64,000 nt of DNA from Branchiostoma floridae (GCF_000003815.2 NC_049990.1:7382770-7446769), one strand, 5' to 3'; counted from the stretch's first letter, positions 44,701 to 55,500 are shown. Program-made: numbers and translations. The notes: a model not told the origin generated them from the sequence alone.

Positions 44701-47596
44701 TGAAGAAAACCAAAGCCATTCATAGAAGATCAGAAAATCAGCACCAAGGACAGAGATTGAGCTGGTCACTTGGGCTAAAATGTTGTAAATTCATTTATTT
44801 TTGCTGGGACTTTTTGTGGTATTTTGAGTGTTACAGTAGAACATAAAACAACTATGTTGTAATGTATTTACTGTGTGAAATTGGAAACATATATTCATGA
44901 AGTCATGAATTCTTGCTGAAGAGGTCACTGCACTAATAAAACCACCGTGAACACTTATGATTTAAAAGATTTACAGTATGCTGAAGAGTTGCACTAGACC
45001 CCATTTGTGAATTAAGTTTCACTCAGGATTGATGCTGACTCTCAAGTCTGGCCAATTCTGTCTCCGAGGGTGGATGAATCCTGATCCGCTGAATCCCCAA
45101 TCCAACAGTTCATACCCAGATTCACATATCGGGATCAATCTCCATTCCTGTGTGAACGCAGATTTATGAATCCTTTTTCTCGTTTGTCTTAGGCCCAATC
45201 TAGACACAGTTTTTACCGATATCTGTGGAGATGTCGGGAGGGATCTGGAACGTTGGCTGCGGGACACCCGTGGCGCTTGCAGTCACAAACAGCTATATAG
45301 CCTAATGAGTCCGCGTTATATGCTAATGAGCCCTCTGGAAGTCGGGACGCATCTACACGCGCACAGAAGTTGTCGGGGACCCCTGCTAAGCTATTGGAGA
45401 CCCCTGCTAAGATATTGGGCAAATGCTCCGGACCTTTGGGGAGAAATTCTGACGATATCTTTATGGCGATATTGCAGTTCCATTTAGATGTTGAAAAAAA
45501 GCTGTCGGCGAGAGGTTGTCGGCTCGCCGATATCGGGAAAACCATGTCTAGATCGTGCCTATAAACAGTTTTGTCCCCCCAGGGTGCCACCCATGTGCTC
45601 CACCCCCTTCTGTCCACTGGAACAAAGATTTGGCACCTGAGACCCGAGGCCAGATTCTTCACCAAGGAAAACTTCTACACTGTCATGAAGAAGGCGCCGA
45701 GGAAGGCCACGGTGATCTTCGTGTTTGGAGAGATCGACTGTCGAGAGGCTCTGCCTGTGTGCCTGGCTAAGTGCAGATATGATGTGAGTTTTCATATCAT
45801 CTTCTTGATGCCACATTAATTTCATTTCTTGCTTCTTAAAATCTAAGGGTATGTAGTGATATCAAGTCGAATGACGGTGGTTTCAAATTTCAATATTTTT
45901 GGAAATATTACAGTCCATTCACTTGACACTGTTTTTGAAATGAACAGATATAATATAGTTTACCCTGCTGATAAAGATGAATGTAGATGAAGTTGTATAT
46001 GATTAACAGCAAGTTTGGGGAGTAGACTGGGCGTGTTTGGTAACCTACATGTAGTTTTTACTTTAATACAATACAATACTTTAATAAGTACCATTTTCTA
46101 TAATTGTGATAAATTTCAGTGCATGACAATACAAAACACAGATTGAAGTATTAAATCACTTACTATATTTTACAGTCCATGGAAGAAGGCATCAACAGAC
46201 TGCTGGATATCTACACCCAGGTGCTGTTGGGACTGAAAAGGAAGTACAAGTTCACCATCTACGTTCACCCTGTCCCACCGGTACTGGATCTCACCAGGTG
46301 AGAAAATAAAGATCAAAGTAGTTAAAACCTGACCATGTGCCTGTGACGCAAGGAACAATAAAACCTGCTGCTTTGCAATCTGTATTAAATCATGTCAATC
46401 ATTGGGCAGAGGTTCCATTCTAGCAATGTGTAGGATTGACCCCATCCAGGACATGTGGTAAGGTATGGCATTTGTCATGTTGGATGGTGCTGTAAAGCCA
46501 GCAGCCATGTGTATGATGGAGCATAGGTGTAAGCCTCAAGGGTCAAACCTCTGCACGTACATTGGTAAAAGAACCCAACACACGTATTGAAAAGAGTAGT
46601 GGTGATCCGATGAGCAAAAATGCTCCTAAAATACATTTACCCACTTTTTTTGAGAGTTTCTACCATCTGATAATCACATTTTCCTTGTCTTGTTCCTACC
46701 CATTGGCTTGGAATGGACAACTGTATTTTACTGAACATGAACAACTTAGAAGATCTAAAATGTCTGAGCTCTTATTATATTCACTAACAGCCACTCCCCA
46801 GAGGTTAGGTTAAGATGTTGTCTTCGATATCTTTTTAGGCGTTTTTGTCAGCCTTTCTATTTTGCCAAATGACTGTCCAGTTTTGCTACTGGACAAAGAG
46901 AGAAGCTAACAAACTAGAAATGCTGACGAAAATGTCAAAAACAAGCCCGATCTTAACCTCTGCTAGGAGAGTAATATTCTGTATCATGTTTATGACTCAG
47001 ACAAACTGTGATGAAGTTTAACAAGACCCTGAAGTCCAAGGTGGAAGTGACATCAGGTCTGCACTGGCTGGACTTTGTGGATGAGCTGCTGTGTGATCAT
47101 GGGACCATGCTGGACTCAAAATTTGGTAAGTTTGGAGATTTTTTCTTCTTCTGTGTGTCTGTCTTGGTGTGTGTGTCCAAAGTTGTTTGAGAGGCAGGTT
47201 TGTGTTGTCCCAGGCTCAGTTAATTCAAGTCTCTTTGGATTCCTGTCAAAGTGATTGGGCACCATCAAGTTTTCATTTTGGTTAATTTTTGGCGACACCT
47301 CTGGATTGGAGGCATTTACTCATTTGGCTAAAGAATACACCAGTTGTGCCCTTGAATAAACATCTTGTGGATGATACGTCAGAAAGCAGTTACTCAAGCA
47401 ACTAAATATGATTTTGGAAATGGTCAACGTCAAGCGGTCATCATAATATCTTGTGTATGTCCTTCATCCCTAATGTTGTCATTTCTTCTAAACAGAGTTT
47501 GACGGCACACACCTACATCCTTGCTATGTGGAGAGACTTGAGCAGGCCTTGTCTGAGGCACAGGAGAGGAGAACTACCAGTAGTCCCAGGAAGTGA
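35728..47596 (+). CDS. TPR-repeat protein with C-terminal SGNH/GDSL-like hydrolase domain, function unknown
   Basis: Twenty exons join with consistent phases into 804 codons plus TGA: 35728-35823, 36306-36388, 36624-36721, 37195-37332, 38469-38622, 39248-39405, 39600-39696, 39919-40039, 40487-40549, 41057-41259, 41874-41944, 42552-42681, 42827-42927, 43335-43499, 43768-43844, 44370-44480, 45583-45783, 46176-46297, 47001-47125, 47496-47596. Residues 1 to about 93 have a strand-strand-helix-strand pattern that could be a ubiquitin-like fold (inference). Residues 94-189 are acidic, Ser-rich and probably disordered. Residues 190-345 are helical TPR-like repeats (AGRPEKALEYLRTSVEAFPD is typical), with further helical repeats near 428-500. 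The C-terminus has SGNH blocks: AGDSH with candidate nucleophile Ser609, FGEIDCR at 670-676, and FDGTHLHP with Asp774 and His777. That implies an esterase or acyl-transfer fold, substrate unknown. No signal peptide or membrane segment is seen. The ATG at 35728 is chosen because an upstream ATG at 35721 opens only a very short frame. I recognise no named orthologue. Confidence 0.85.
38118..38295. mobile_element. Foldback repeat, family with GGGATATCAAGT ends (copy 1)
   Basis: Left GGGATATCAAGTACATGGGT and right CAACTTGATATCCC are inverted, with internal AAACTGTAATATTCTTT and AATATTGCAATTTGAAACC also inverted. Related copies lie at 40884-41050 and 45843-45990. All three are in introns of the TPR-SGNH gene. 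Confidence 0.65.
38337..38445. repeat. Interspersed repeat, first segment only
   Basis: GGAAGAAAACCAAAGCTATT...GTACCAAGGACAGGGACGG matches the same family. It ends about 25 bases before the exon starting at 38469. Confidence 0.55.
38690..38902. mobile_element. Foldback repeat, family with TGGATGTCACTCGAAACG core
   Basis: The left part (GAAGGTTAGACATTAAGGTAAACAGTATTC...) is complementary to the right end seen in a related copy at 2960-3145 (TTTACCTGGATGTCTAACCTTC). The ends CAATTCAATCTCT and AGAGATTGAATTG are inverted. Core ATGGATGTCACTCAAAACGTCCGGAAGTAA is shared with copies near 3030 and 54860. Confidence 0.7.
38903..39170. mobile_element. 268-bp MITE with about 60-bp terminal inverted repeats
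   Basis: The left end TAACAGTGGGGTTCAA and the right end TTGAACCCCACTGTTA are perfect complements, and imperfect complementarity continues for about 60 bases on each side (shared CTGACCATGCCAAA core). It lies in the intron between the exons ending at 38622 and starting at 39248 of the TPR-SGNH gene, immediately after another foldback repeat. No coding sequence. Confidence 0.8.
40884..41050. mobile_element. Foldback repeat, GGGATATCAAGT family (copy 2)
   Basis: AAGGTATTTAGGGATATCAA at the left pairs with CAATATCCCTAAATACCCTT at the right. The element ends only about 7 bases before the acceptor of the exon starting at 41057, so its right flank supplies part of the splice-acceptor region. Confidence 0.7.
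41692..41800. repeat. Interspersed repeat, first segment only
   Basis: GGAGAAAACCAAAGCCATTC...ACCAAGGACAGGGATAGGAC matches the opening of the repeats at 43900 and 44701. Confidence 0.55.
42265..42490 (-). pseudogene. Non-LTR retrotransposon ORF2 C-terminal fragment, frameshifted
   Basis: Minus-strand reading gives LGHVVRMPRLRRPRVVLNWS and, in the next frame, MIWKRTIEQDLAKMG followed by RTASDRELWRTMTARL. This is the usual terminal segment of reverse-transcriptase polyproteins. A frame change lies near 42385. It is in the intron before the exon starting at 42552 of the TPR-SGNH gene, antisense to it. Confidence 0.75.
43010..43295 (-). mobile_element. tRNA-derived SINE-like repeat
   Basis: Minus strand: a degenerate A box, GGTTCGAATCC B box (near 43240), then GTGCCCTTAGGAAAGGCACTT and GTGTAAAAATGGGTACC. 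It lies in an intron of the TPR-SGNH gene, antisense. Confidence 0.6.
43900..44215. repeat. Interspersed repeat (AAAACCAAAGCC plus TGTAAATTCATTTA segments)
   Basis: GAGAAAACCAAAGCCACTGA...CACCAAGGACAGGGACAG is followed by ACTGTAAATTCATTTAGTTTTGC and ends near ATTTACTGTA at 44190. Similar first segments occur at 38337, 41692 and 44701, all in the same orientation in introns of this gene. Confidence 0.6.
44701..45000. repeat. Interspersed repeat, second full copy
   Basis: GAAGAAAACCAAAGCCATTC...GCACCAAGGACAGAGATTG followed by TTGTAAATTCATTTATTTTTGC, ending ATTTACAGTA near 44979. It matches the order of segments in 43900-44215. Confidence 0.6.
45190..45561. mobile_element. 372-bp MITE-like element next to an exon acceptor
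   Basis: The left end TAGGCCCAATCTAGACACAG and the right end (reverse complement TAGGCACGATCTAGACATGG) are imperfect inverted repeats of about 35 bases that include GATATC. It ends 21 bases before the exon at 45583 that encodes the SGNH GEID block. A 150-codon antisense ORF crosses the element and the exon and is an artefact. Confidence 0.75.
45843..45990. mobile_element. Foldback repeat, GGGATATCAAGT family (degenerate copy 3)
   Basis: Shares TAGTGATATCAAGTCGAATG, ACGGTGGTTTCAAATTTCAA and a trailing TTACCCTGCTGATAAAGATG with the other two copies; the right arm is eroded. Confidence 0.55.
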
Positions 47597-47671
47597 CATC
47601 ATAACAGGAAATGACATCATGATAGGCTAATGACATCATGATAGTATGGTATTATAACATACTGATGAATT

Positions 47672-47677
47672 AATAAA
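47672..47677 (+). terminator. Candidate polyadenylation signal AATAAA
   Basis: AATAAA lies 76 bases after the TGA of the TPR-SGNH gene, in AT-rich sequence, and would give a short 3' UTR. Other A-rich hexamers occur further on, so longer 3' ends are possible. Confidence 0.45.
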
Positions 47678-50577
47678 TATACACCATTTATTAGATGCAA
47701 ATATATGAAGTGTTACAACTATGCAGAACATGCAAAGCATGAGATTTTACTAGGATAAATATAGATGATTTATTTTCCTGTGCAATAACTAAGTGACTAG
47801 GCTGTTTGCCTTGCATTGCATTCAGTAGGTAGTGGGTTTGAAAGACTTAAAAGATTGCTTTCTCAGCTTAACATTTGGGAAAGTTGAACATACATGTACA
47901 CAACTACCAGCGGACTAGCCCCCTGCTGTAGTGATATTGCACAAGGTTGTGTGGCCCAAGGGCTATTGAAACCAGGATGGGTGTCAGTATCACCCTATGC
48001 ACAATTTGTTGCAGAAAGGACTTTCTTAATTTCATATCAGGATCATTTCATTTGTGTTGGTACATAACATGGTGGGGAAGAATTTAATGTTGCTCTTTTG
48101 TGTGTGTAAAAAGATTCTATTTAATGCTGCTATCAAATATTTGATCAATATCAATCCGTAATGAAATGTTTTAGAGATTAGCAAATGTCATAAAATTGTT
48201 AAAAGAAGATCAAACATTTTAGGCATTTTTTGCCAGTCATGATTTCACCCATCTACATGTATATTCCATTGTAAAACATAAATATGAAAAAAAGAAAATA
48301 TTATCTTATATATTAAACATAAAATGTCTCATGTCAAGTGCTATGTAAGATATGATATATAATTTCAGATCACATACATTATAAACTGGTGTAAAGGTGA
48401 TCTTCAATGTATTTGTTTCTACCAAGGGCATTATATAACGTCTTTGTTTCTGCTATGCAACATGAAGAAATATATCGTTAATTGTGAATTTCAGACTGAG
48501 TGTGTCTTCATTTTTTGTTTCTATCCAGGATGGTAAACTTTATAGTATCTCCCATGCCCACTTCATCATTTGATGTCAATAACTGTTCACAATGATTGAA
48601 AAATCACTGGTTTGGATCAAAGGTAAAACAAGTTAATGTTAGTCCTAATGTCTACCAAGTAATCAGTGCAAACAACAAGCTTTTGTTACATTCATTTATT
48701 GCAAAATATATTTGAGTGCTGTAACATTGATGTCACAATTACAATGTAGGTATCTTTTTACATAATGGTACTCACAAGATACATTACATGCAAGTTTGTC
48801 ACCTCATCATTACGTAAAATGGTTTGATACAAACATCATATTCCTTCCACCACATAATTTAACTCCAAAATTGTTCATGATCTCTGTTAAGGTTCTAAAC
48901 TATAGCAACTGCAATGTACAATGATGCATAATTTTTCTGGTGTCCACACTACAGTGACATGGTGGATTACAAGCAATGCTAGCATTTATCTAAAATATTT
49001 CTGATACCTGGCTACAAGATTTAGGTCTGCTGCAATGGTTTCAAGTCTCAAAAATGCATTTTTTATGTTTTTATCTTGCATTTCTATGTTTTAATGGAGG
49101 CGGGCAAGACTATGGGATCAGTCTATGAACATTGCACAGACTTATAATAAACCAGGTTGTTCCTTCCATTTAGTTATGTTACATCACTTTGTGTAACAAT
49201 CATCGTGCCTTCAGTTATTTTTCTGTGCAAGGTAGGAATTTCTTCTGCAAGTACGTTGTAAAAGGAGCAGAAAAGCTTTTAATTCCCTAATTTAATTCAA
49301 AATGTACAAGTGGTGTTTAAAGAATGTTCCAAGTTCTACTATCATGAGAGAGTGCATGGCTTTGAGAATAATCCTATTTTACAAATTTTTACTTGAAGTT
49401 ACATATATATATGACTGCACTTCTAATTAGAACTAATGGGATTTTGTATACAGTTCCTTGTGAGATAGGAACTGAAAAGCTGCAAGTTTTGATTTTTGCA
49501 TAAAAATAAACTCTACTCACAAGTGTGCACTGCGTCTGGTGTACATCACTATACTTTTGTTCACATGATTTCCAAAGGCCCTAAAGACATTTTTGCTGCA
49601 ATTGTCATACATAGATGATCACACATTGTAGTTGGTTGCTAGTATCTCCAAAAGTTACATCTTCATGAGATTGCTAATAATAATAAGTATGGTCTAAGAC
49701 ATGTTAGGTTGGCATGCTTGTTAGTTATGAAAAGAATCATCTATAGCAAACAATGTACATAATTACAAGGTATGTTACTTTGAGACTCCCTGATTATAAA
49801 AGTACAATATTTGACTTTTTTCTAGGTCCTGTCAGACATGTTTTAAAGTAATTTTCCAGACTTCTACTTTTCCCCCCAGATTTTATGCTTGTGGAAAGTA
49901 CACTGTGAGTTCCATCCAAAAGTTGCATATACAATTGAGAAATTCAACATCATTACATTTCAATCAAATATTTTACATAGATCATAATAAGTGATTAGAG
50001 TAATAAGAAAGAAAAATTGATTAATATTGAACTACTAACTACATAAAATTAAAATCAGGTAGATTGTTACAAGAGTCCATTGCTCTGCAATGACAGCTAA
50101 AAGTTACCTAATAATGCTTAATTATTTTCCCATTTAGTATATCTACATTAAAAAGGACTGTGTTAGTCCATATATAATTTTAACATATCCAAATTATGTT
50201 AGTATTTTCATATTCATTTCTTTAAATGTTCCCATTGGTCTCTCCCCTAGAAGATAAACCTAATACATACACAACCCCTTAAAAATCTGGTTCTTACTGT
50301 TTGATGTAGCCACACTATGACATCTTGTATGGCAGTGATTTGACGTAAAGGAAACTCTGTTCGAACATTGCAATGACGTGTACAGCCAAACCTGCCTATA
50401 GTGGCCACTGGGAGACTTCAAAATGGTTATAGTCGACAAACGGTCACTATAGTCTGAGTATAGACAGTGTTCTTAATGCTTGTGTCATTGCACTGAAAAA
50501 TTAATCTAACTGTCAAGTAATGGACAAAAGGTGGCCACATTGGATAGGCAGGCCTTACACAGATGTGGTCACCCTTA

Positions 50578-50811
50578 AACCCTTAAACTGCCAAAACTGG
50601 ATTTATCCGGCACACATATACATGTCCTGTGTGTCGCGTCTGGATATATCCGGGATAGTGTATTCCACTGAAGTCACAGCTTTGCACACGCGTAGTGCAC
50701 GAACCCCGGAAGTTAGGGACTTCGGCCTTGGGGGTTCCTTTTTGGAGGTCAGCAGCCAACCCTGGCACTCATAGTATTTTATAGGGCTGAAACTCTGGCA
50801 GTTTAAGGGGT
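50578..50811. mobile_element. About 234-bp MITE with CCTTAAACTGCCA ends
   Basis: CCTTAAACTGCCA at about 50581-50593 is inverted as TGGCAGTTTAAGG at about 50796-50808. The interior includes CTGGATTTATCC and CTGGATATATCC direct units. No coding capacity. Confidence 0.6.
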
Positions 50812-51291
50812 AAGTTTGACTCTACTTTGCCGTGTAAATGTGGTAATAATTCCTTTTGCCTGAGCAACATTGTAGAAGTTTTTTTTTCGGTGGAATGTAT
50901 CACTGTGCTGAGACCAGTCACTTTGTTTCCAGGTTCATGTATTGCACAGGTTTCCAAGATGCTTTTGATACATACTCTATGTATTAAAATATTACAAGGT
51001 AACAGTCACTTGACCAACTGTATAGATTTTGAAAACGGTCAGACATTTCAGATAGCATCTTTCAGCAATGGTCACTACCTTTCATTGCTGACTGGAGCAT
51101 CAAAAATCTATAGTATACAGTTGCTTGAGCAAGTTGTACATCTTATCACTTTGCCAGTTGCACATCCTATCACCTGGATGTCTAACCTGCATCGAGGTAC
51201 TTTATGAACTATTTTGGAAAAGGTTACACACCAAGAAATCTTGCATATTATTACACAACGTTCCAAAGTAACAAATTCTGTGTTACCTATG

Positions 51292-51597
51292 CAGGGCTCA
51301 AAATACTTTTTTCTGCATACTTGCACTGGTGCAGGTAACATTGAAAATTACCTGCACCAGACAAAGTTTACCTGCACCACTCTAGAATTTAGGAAGTATG
51401 GATGATACTAAAAATTGTTCATTGTTTTTTTTCTTTTATACTTATAGGTGATAACAATCCATATACACCTACATTATAGAAATTTATGTATAAAACCCAG
51501 TACATGGATCATTGCATGTTAGGTGCAGGTAGGCAACCTGCACAGCTCCAATTTTGCCTGCACTAACCTGCATATGCAGGTGGTATTTCGAGCCCTG
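51292..51597. mobile_element. 306-bp MITE with CAGGGCTC ends and 5-bp target duplication
   Basis: Begins CAGGGCTCAAAATAC and ends GTATTTCGAGCCCTG, inverted with one mismatch. Flanked by direct CTATG at 51287-51291 and 51598-51602. The interior has many TGCAGGT/ACCTGCA units in both orientations. Confidence 0.8.
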
Positions 51598-52506
51598 CTA
51601 TGTGATGATGCAGAACCATTAGGAGACTCATTTGAAGTAATATTGTCCTCGGCCGCCTTTCTACTTTCCACTTTGAGAGACTAAAATTGGATTTGTGTCA
51701 TCCTTGATTTGATAATTGAAATATGATGTGCAATGAAGAAGTATGATTTTAAAAAAAATAACAAAACACAAGAAATAATTTTAAAAAACTGTTCTTTATC
51801 TGTGAAATTTGTTAAGCGCCTGTCCAAGTTTTGGTCCCTCAACCGTTACAGCTTTCAGTGGAAAGGACGTGTTCATAACAATGACAATGTCTGTGACTAA
51901 ATTATACAGCATCGTTGAATTGCACAACCCCAGTTGTCTGTCATGTGGCTGCTTTTCTCTGATCAAATCAAATTCTTAAGTTAATACTAACTTTGTAATT
52001 AAAACTAACAGCTAAATCCTAACACTAGCAAAAAAATGGCTGGAAACTTCAATGCACGGTTCAAAAGCAATTGCCATGGCCTGCTTGAAGCTTTTGAATT
52101 TGATGGAAACTTTTCTTGATTTTGATCTTTACAAAACTTTAACTGACTCTTAATCCAGTTTGTAAATGTGACGTTAGCCTTAGTAGGAAGAGGCTACCGG
52201 TAACAGTGCTGGTGGGTTGTTTATCTGAGTCACTTGCAGGGCCGTCTCCAGGACCCATCCTTCCATCCAGGGACGGAAATTTGCATGTTGTGAATGTTGA
52301 GTTGGAGAAAAAAATACCCTGTCTGTCAAAAAATCACTCAATGGCATGAGATTGATGGAAATATAGTATATGTAACCTTGAAATGATAGATTTAACAACA
52401 AAATCTGCAACAGAAAACAAGAAGATGGACTCCCAAAAATGAGTGTGACAGAAAAAGATAAAAGCTGGAGACAGCCCTGGTCGCTACACAGCTACCTCCT
52501 GCCACG

Positions 52507-55500
52507 TTAGCTGATCTTGGCTTCACATTCCTGTCTGAGTTTCAGGATCTGTGCCATGGGGAGGGGGCCGGGGTCTGCGAAGATGGCCTGGGGAAAATGT
52601 GACAAGATCATTAGTTAATAGTGCCTCAGGATTGTAATTCACTGGGTATAAAGGTTCTTGTACACAACCAATAACATATCTGTGCCATGGGGAGGGGGCT
52701 GGGGTCTGCGAAGATGGCCTGCGGAAAAATATGACAAGTTTACCTGTCAGTAAGTATCCTTTGGTTGGTAAGTCACAGGATATAAAGATTCCTTGGATAT
52801 AAGAAATTACAAATCTGTGCCATAGGGAGGGGGCAGGTCTCTGTGAAGATGGCCTGGGGAAAATATGACAAGTTTATCGGTTAACATCATTGATAGTTTG
52901 GTAATTTACTGGGTATGAAGAGTCACTGTACACTACCAATAACAAATCTGTGCCATTGGGAGGGGGCCAGTCTCTGCAAAGATGGCCTGGAAAAATATGA
53001 CAAGTTTATCTGTAAACAGTATCCTTGGGTTGGTAAGTCACAGGTCTCTCGGCTTTTCTTCGCTGACGAAGATCGTCTAGGGTTGTTGCCCACGTCTGTT
53101 GCAGGCGCGCTGGTGGCTGACGAGCCCAATCCGTGACAGGCAGACTCGGCCGCAGCGGCTGCAGGTCAATGCTGGGTCTGTAGTTGGAGCTGTGACTTTG
53201 CGGGTCTTCCTCCTACTGCGCTTCTCTACAAGAGCAGCTTTGCAGTTCGTCTCAAAGTTAGTGACTGACTGGTTTACAGTGTGTCGCCAAGCCTCACGTT
53301 CAGCAGCAAGGACTGACCACTGGTGAAGGTCGATGTGGCAAGAAGCCAAAGATTTCTTCAGAGAGTCTTTGAATCTCTTCTTCGGTGCTCACCTGTGGCG
53401 GTGGCCAGTGGAGAGTTCGCCGTAGAGGACAATCTTTGGCAGACGATGATCCTCCATTATTGAGACGTGACCTGCCCAGCGCAACTGCATCTTCATCAGG
53501 GTGGCCTCGATGCTGGGGATCTCTGCTTGCTCAAGCACTTCTACATTGGTGATGTAGTCACTCCAGTGTATGTTGAGGATGGTGCGAAGACATCGTTGAT
53601 GAAACCGTTCTAGGAGACGCAGGTTGTGTCTGTATGTGACCCATGACTCTGAGCCATACAGAAGGGTCGTCAGTACCACGGCTCTGTACACACTGACTTT
53701 TGTGGCACAGGTACATGGCTAAAGATTCACTGTACACATCTACATGCAAACATGTCAACCCTACAATGATGGGGAACAACAGATACATTTGTATGAAGCT
53801 CACAAACCGGATAGCGAGTGTTTACCTGCATGAAGGCATGACAGTCCGTGATGATGCTATCCTGGGTACACTGTTTGAAGGCCTCCAGGATTCCAGGGAA
53901 GCTTGTGGCTGCAGCGATGGTCGCTTCGTTACGCTTGATCATCGTCAGGGCAACTCTGAACAGGATCTTCGACCCCTCGTAGAACAGGCAGTCCCAAATT
54001 CTCAAAACAGTCTGGGGGGAAAATGCGAATGAGTCAAGCCGTTTATTGAACATTTCTACCAATTGGACTAAGTACAGCTGAATGAATGAAAGCTCAATTT
54101 GATAAGTACATGCATAAATAAACAACCCACCTCTATAGGCAGGACATCGATGTACAGACAGACGAACCACTTTGTGACGAGGATGGACCATGGCATGCCT
54201 TCCTTCTCTATCACTGCAGACACTGTCGGGTTCTTCAACCTACAAGTTACAGGGAAATACTCTATCAACAATACAGTAAAATTGTCTGCTATTGTATCAG
54301 CTAAATAATTCATAATCTGTCTCTGTCACTGCTGACTTTGATAGGTTCTTTAACCTACATGTACAACAGGTATTACTAAGTAAACTCACTATCTGGTGTA
54401 TTGTAGTTGTCCCCATCTCACAAGAGTTAAACATTGAAATTTCTTAAAGTAGCTCAAAGATAATGATANNNNNNNNNNNNNNNNNNNNNNNNNNNNNNNN
54501 NNNNNNNNNNNNNNNNNNNNNNNNNNNNNNNNNNNNNNNNNNNNNNNNNNNNNNNNNNNNNNNNNNNNCTTAGCTAGAAACAGTTTTTCGGGGGATGACC
54601 ATCCCATCCCCAACAGTGCTCTCCCTGTGCCGCTTACCACATGGCTTCACTGTGGTAAGATGCCCCCTACGCTATGACAAAAAGACCTGGAGATAACCCT
54701 GAGTGTAGTGCCAAATGATATGAACATTCCTACCCTCTACACACTAATATTCTAAGTGTAGTAACTTTGAGTTAGTGGTTAAACCAGTTTTTCTAGTTAG
54801 CTGTACTTGCATGGAATTGTCCTGCTAGTTCATTCTAGTGATGCTGAAGAAGAGTGATGGATGTCACTCGAAACGTCCGGAAGTAAATATCCGTTTTTTA
54901 TCCAGTTGTAGAGATTGAATTGTATTTGAATAATATTCTAAGTGTAGAACTAACCAGGTAAGATATCCTCCAGCAGAGTGACCAGCAGCCAGAAGGCCTG
55001 TTCCTCATCCTTCAGGATCAGCAGGAAGATGGCCACTATAAAGTTCAGGCCCTGGAGAATGGCAAGGGGGGAAGAACACTGTAACTCAGTGGTCTTCTGA
55101 CTGGAGAGAATAAGACTGTGGTGTTTGTTTCTTGGCATGGCATATGGTTAGGTAGATACATAATCGAGAGGTCACAGGTTCAATACCTGGTCATATATAT
55201 AGCTACAAACATTGTGTCTGGGAAAGGCACTTTAAGTGGCTCTCACTCTAGATCTACCCTTATGTAAAAATGGTTACCTGGTTGGGGAGAGGACACTTAA
55301 AGGATGTGAAAGGAGAGCTAGGGATGGTCTCAACCTTTCAATACCATTCCCAACACACAAACCCCCATATGGCTTTGAAAAGGACCTTTACCCTTTTTTC
55401 TAAAGTAGACCAAACAGCCAACTGCAACAAAAACCCAAAAGGTCCCTGTTCTTGTTGCCAGATTCTTTTCTGAGCTGGATTTAGACGTCTGAACTTAAAT

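Larger units (their letters stand above)
47597..52506. other. Convergent intergenic region
   Basis: Holds the 3' flanks of the TPR-SGNH gene (plus) and GRTP1 (minus). It is AT-rich and lacks any long supported ORF. Two inverted-repeat elements occur, near 50578-50811 and at 51292-51597. Sequence at 50385-50480 reads like an old interspersed repeat (AACCTGCCTATAGTGGCCAC). The 3' UTR ends cannot be fixed from the sequence. Confidence 0.6.

Noticed and set aside
45213..45665. 150-codon ORF on the minus strand
   Set aside because: It crosses a MITE and runs antisense through a well-supported exon (45583-45783). Its content is explained by these.
54400..54442. Candidate for the missing GRTP1 exon (minus, GDNYNTPDS-like text before GTGAGT)
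   Set aside because: The acceptor is poor, the length does not restore the reading phase, and similarity to the expected segment is too weak.
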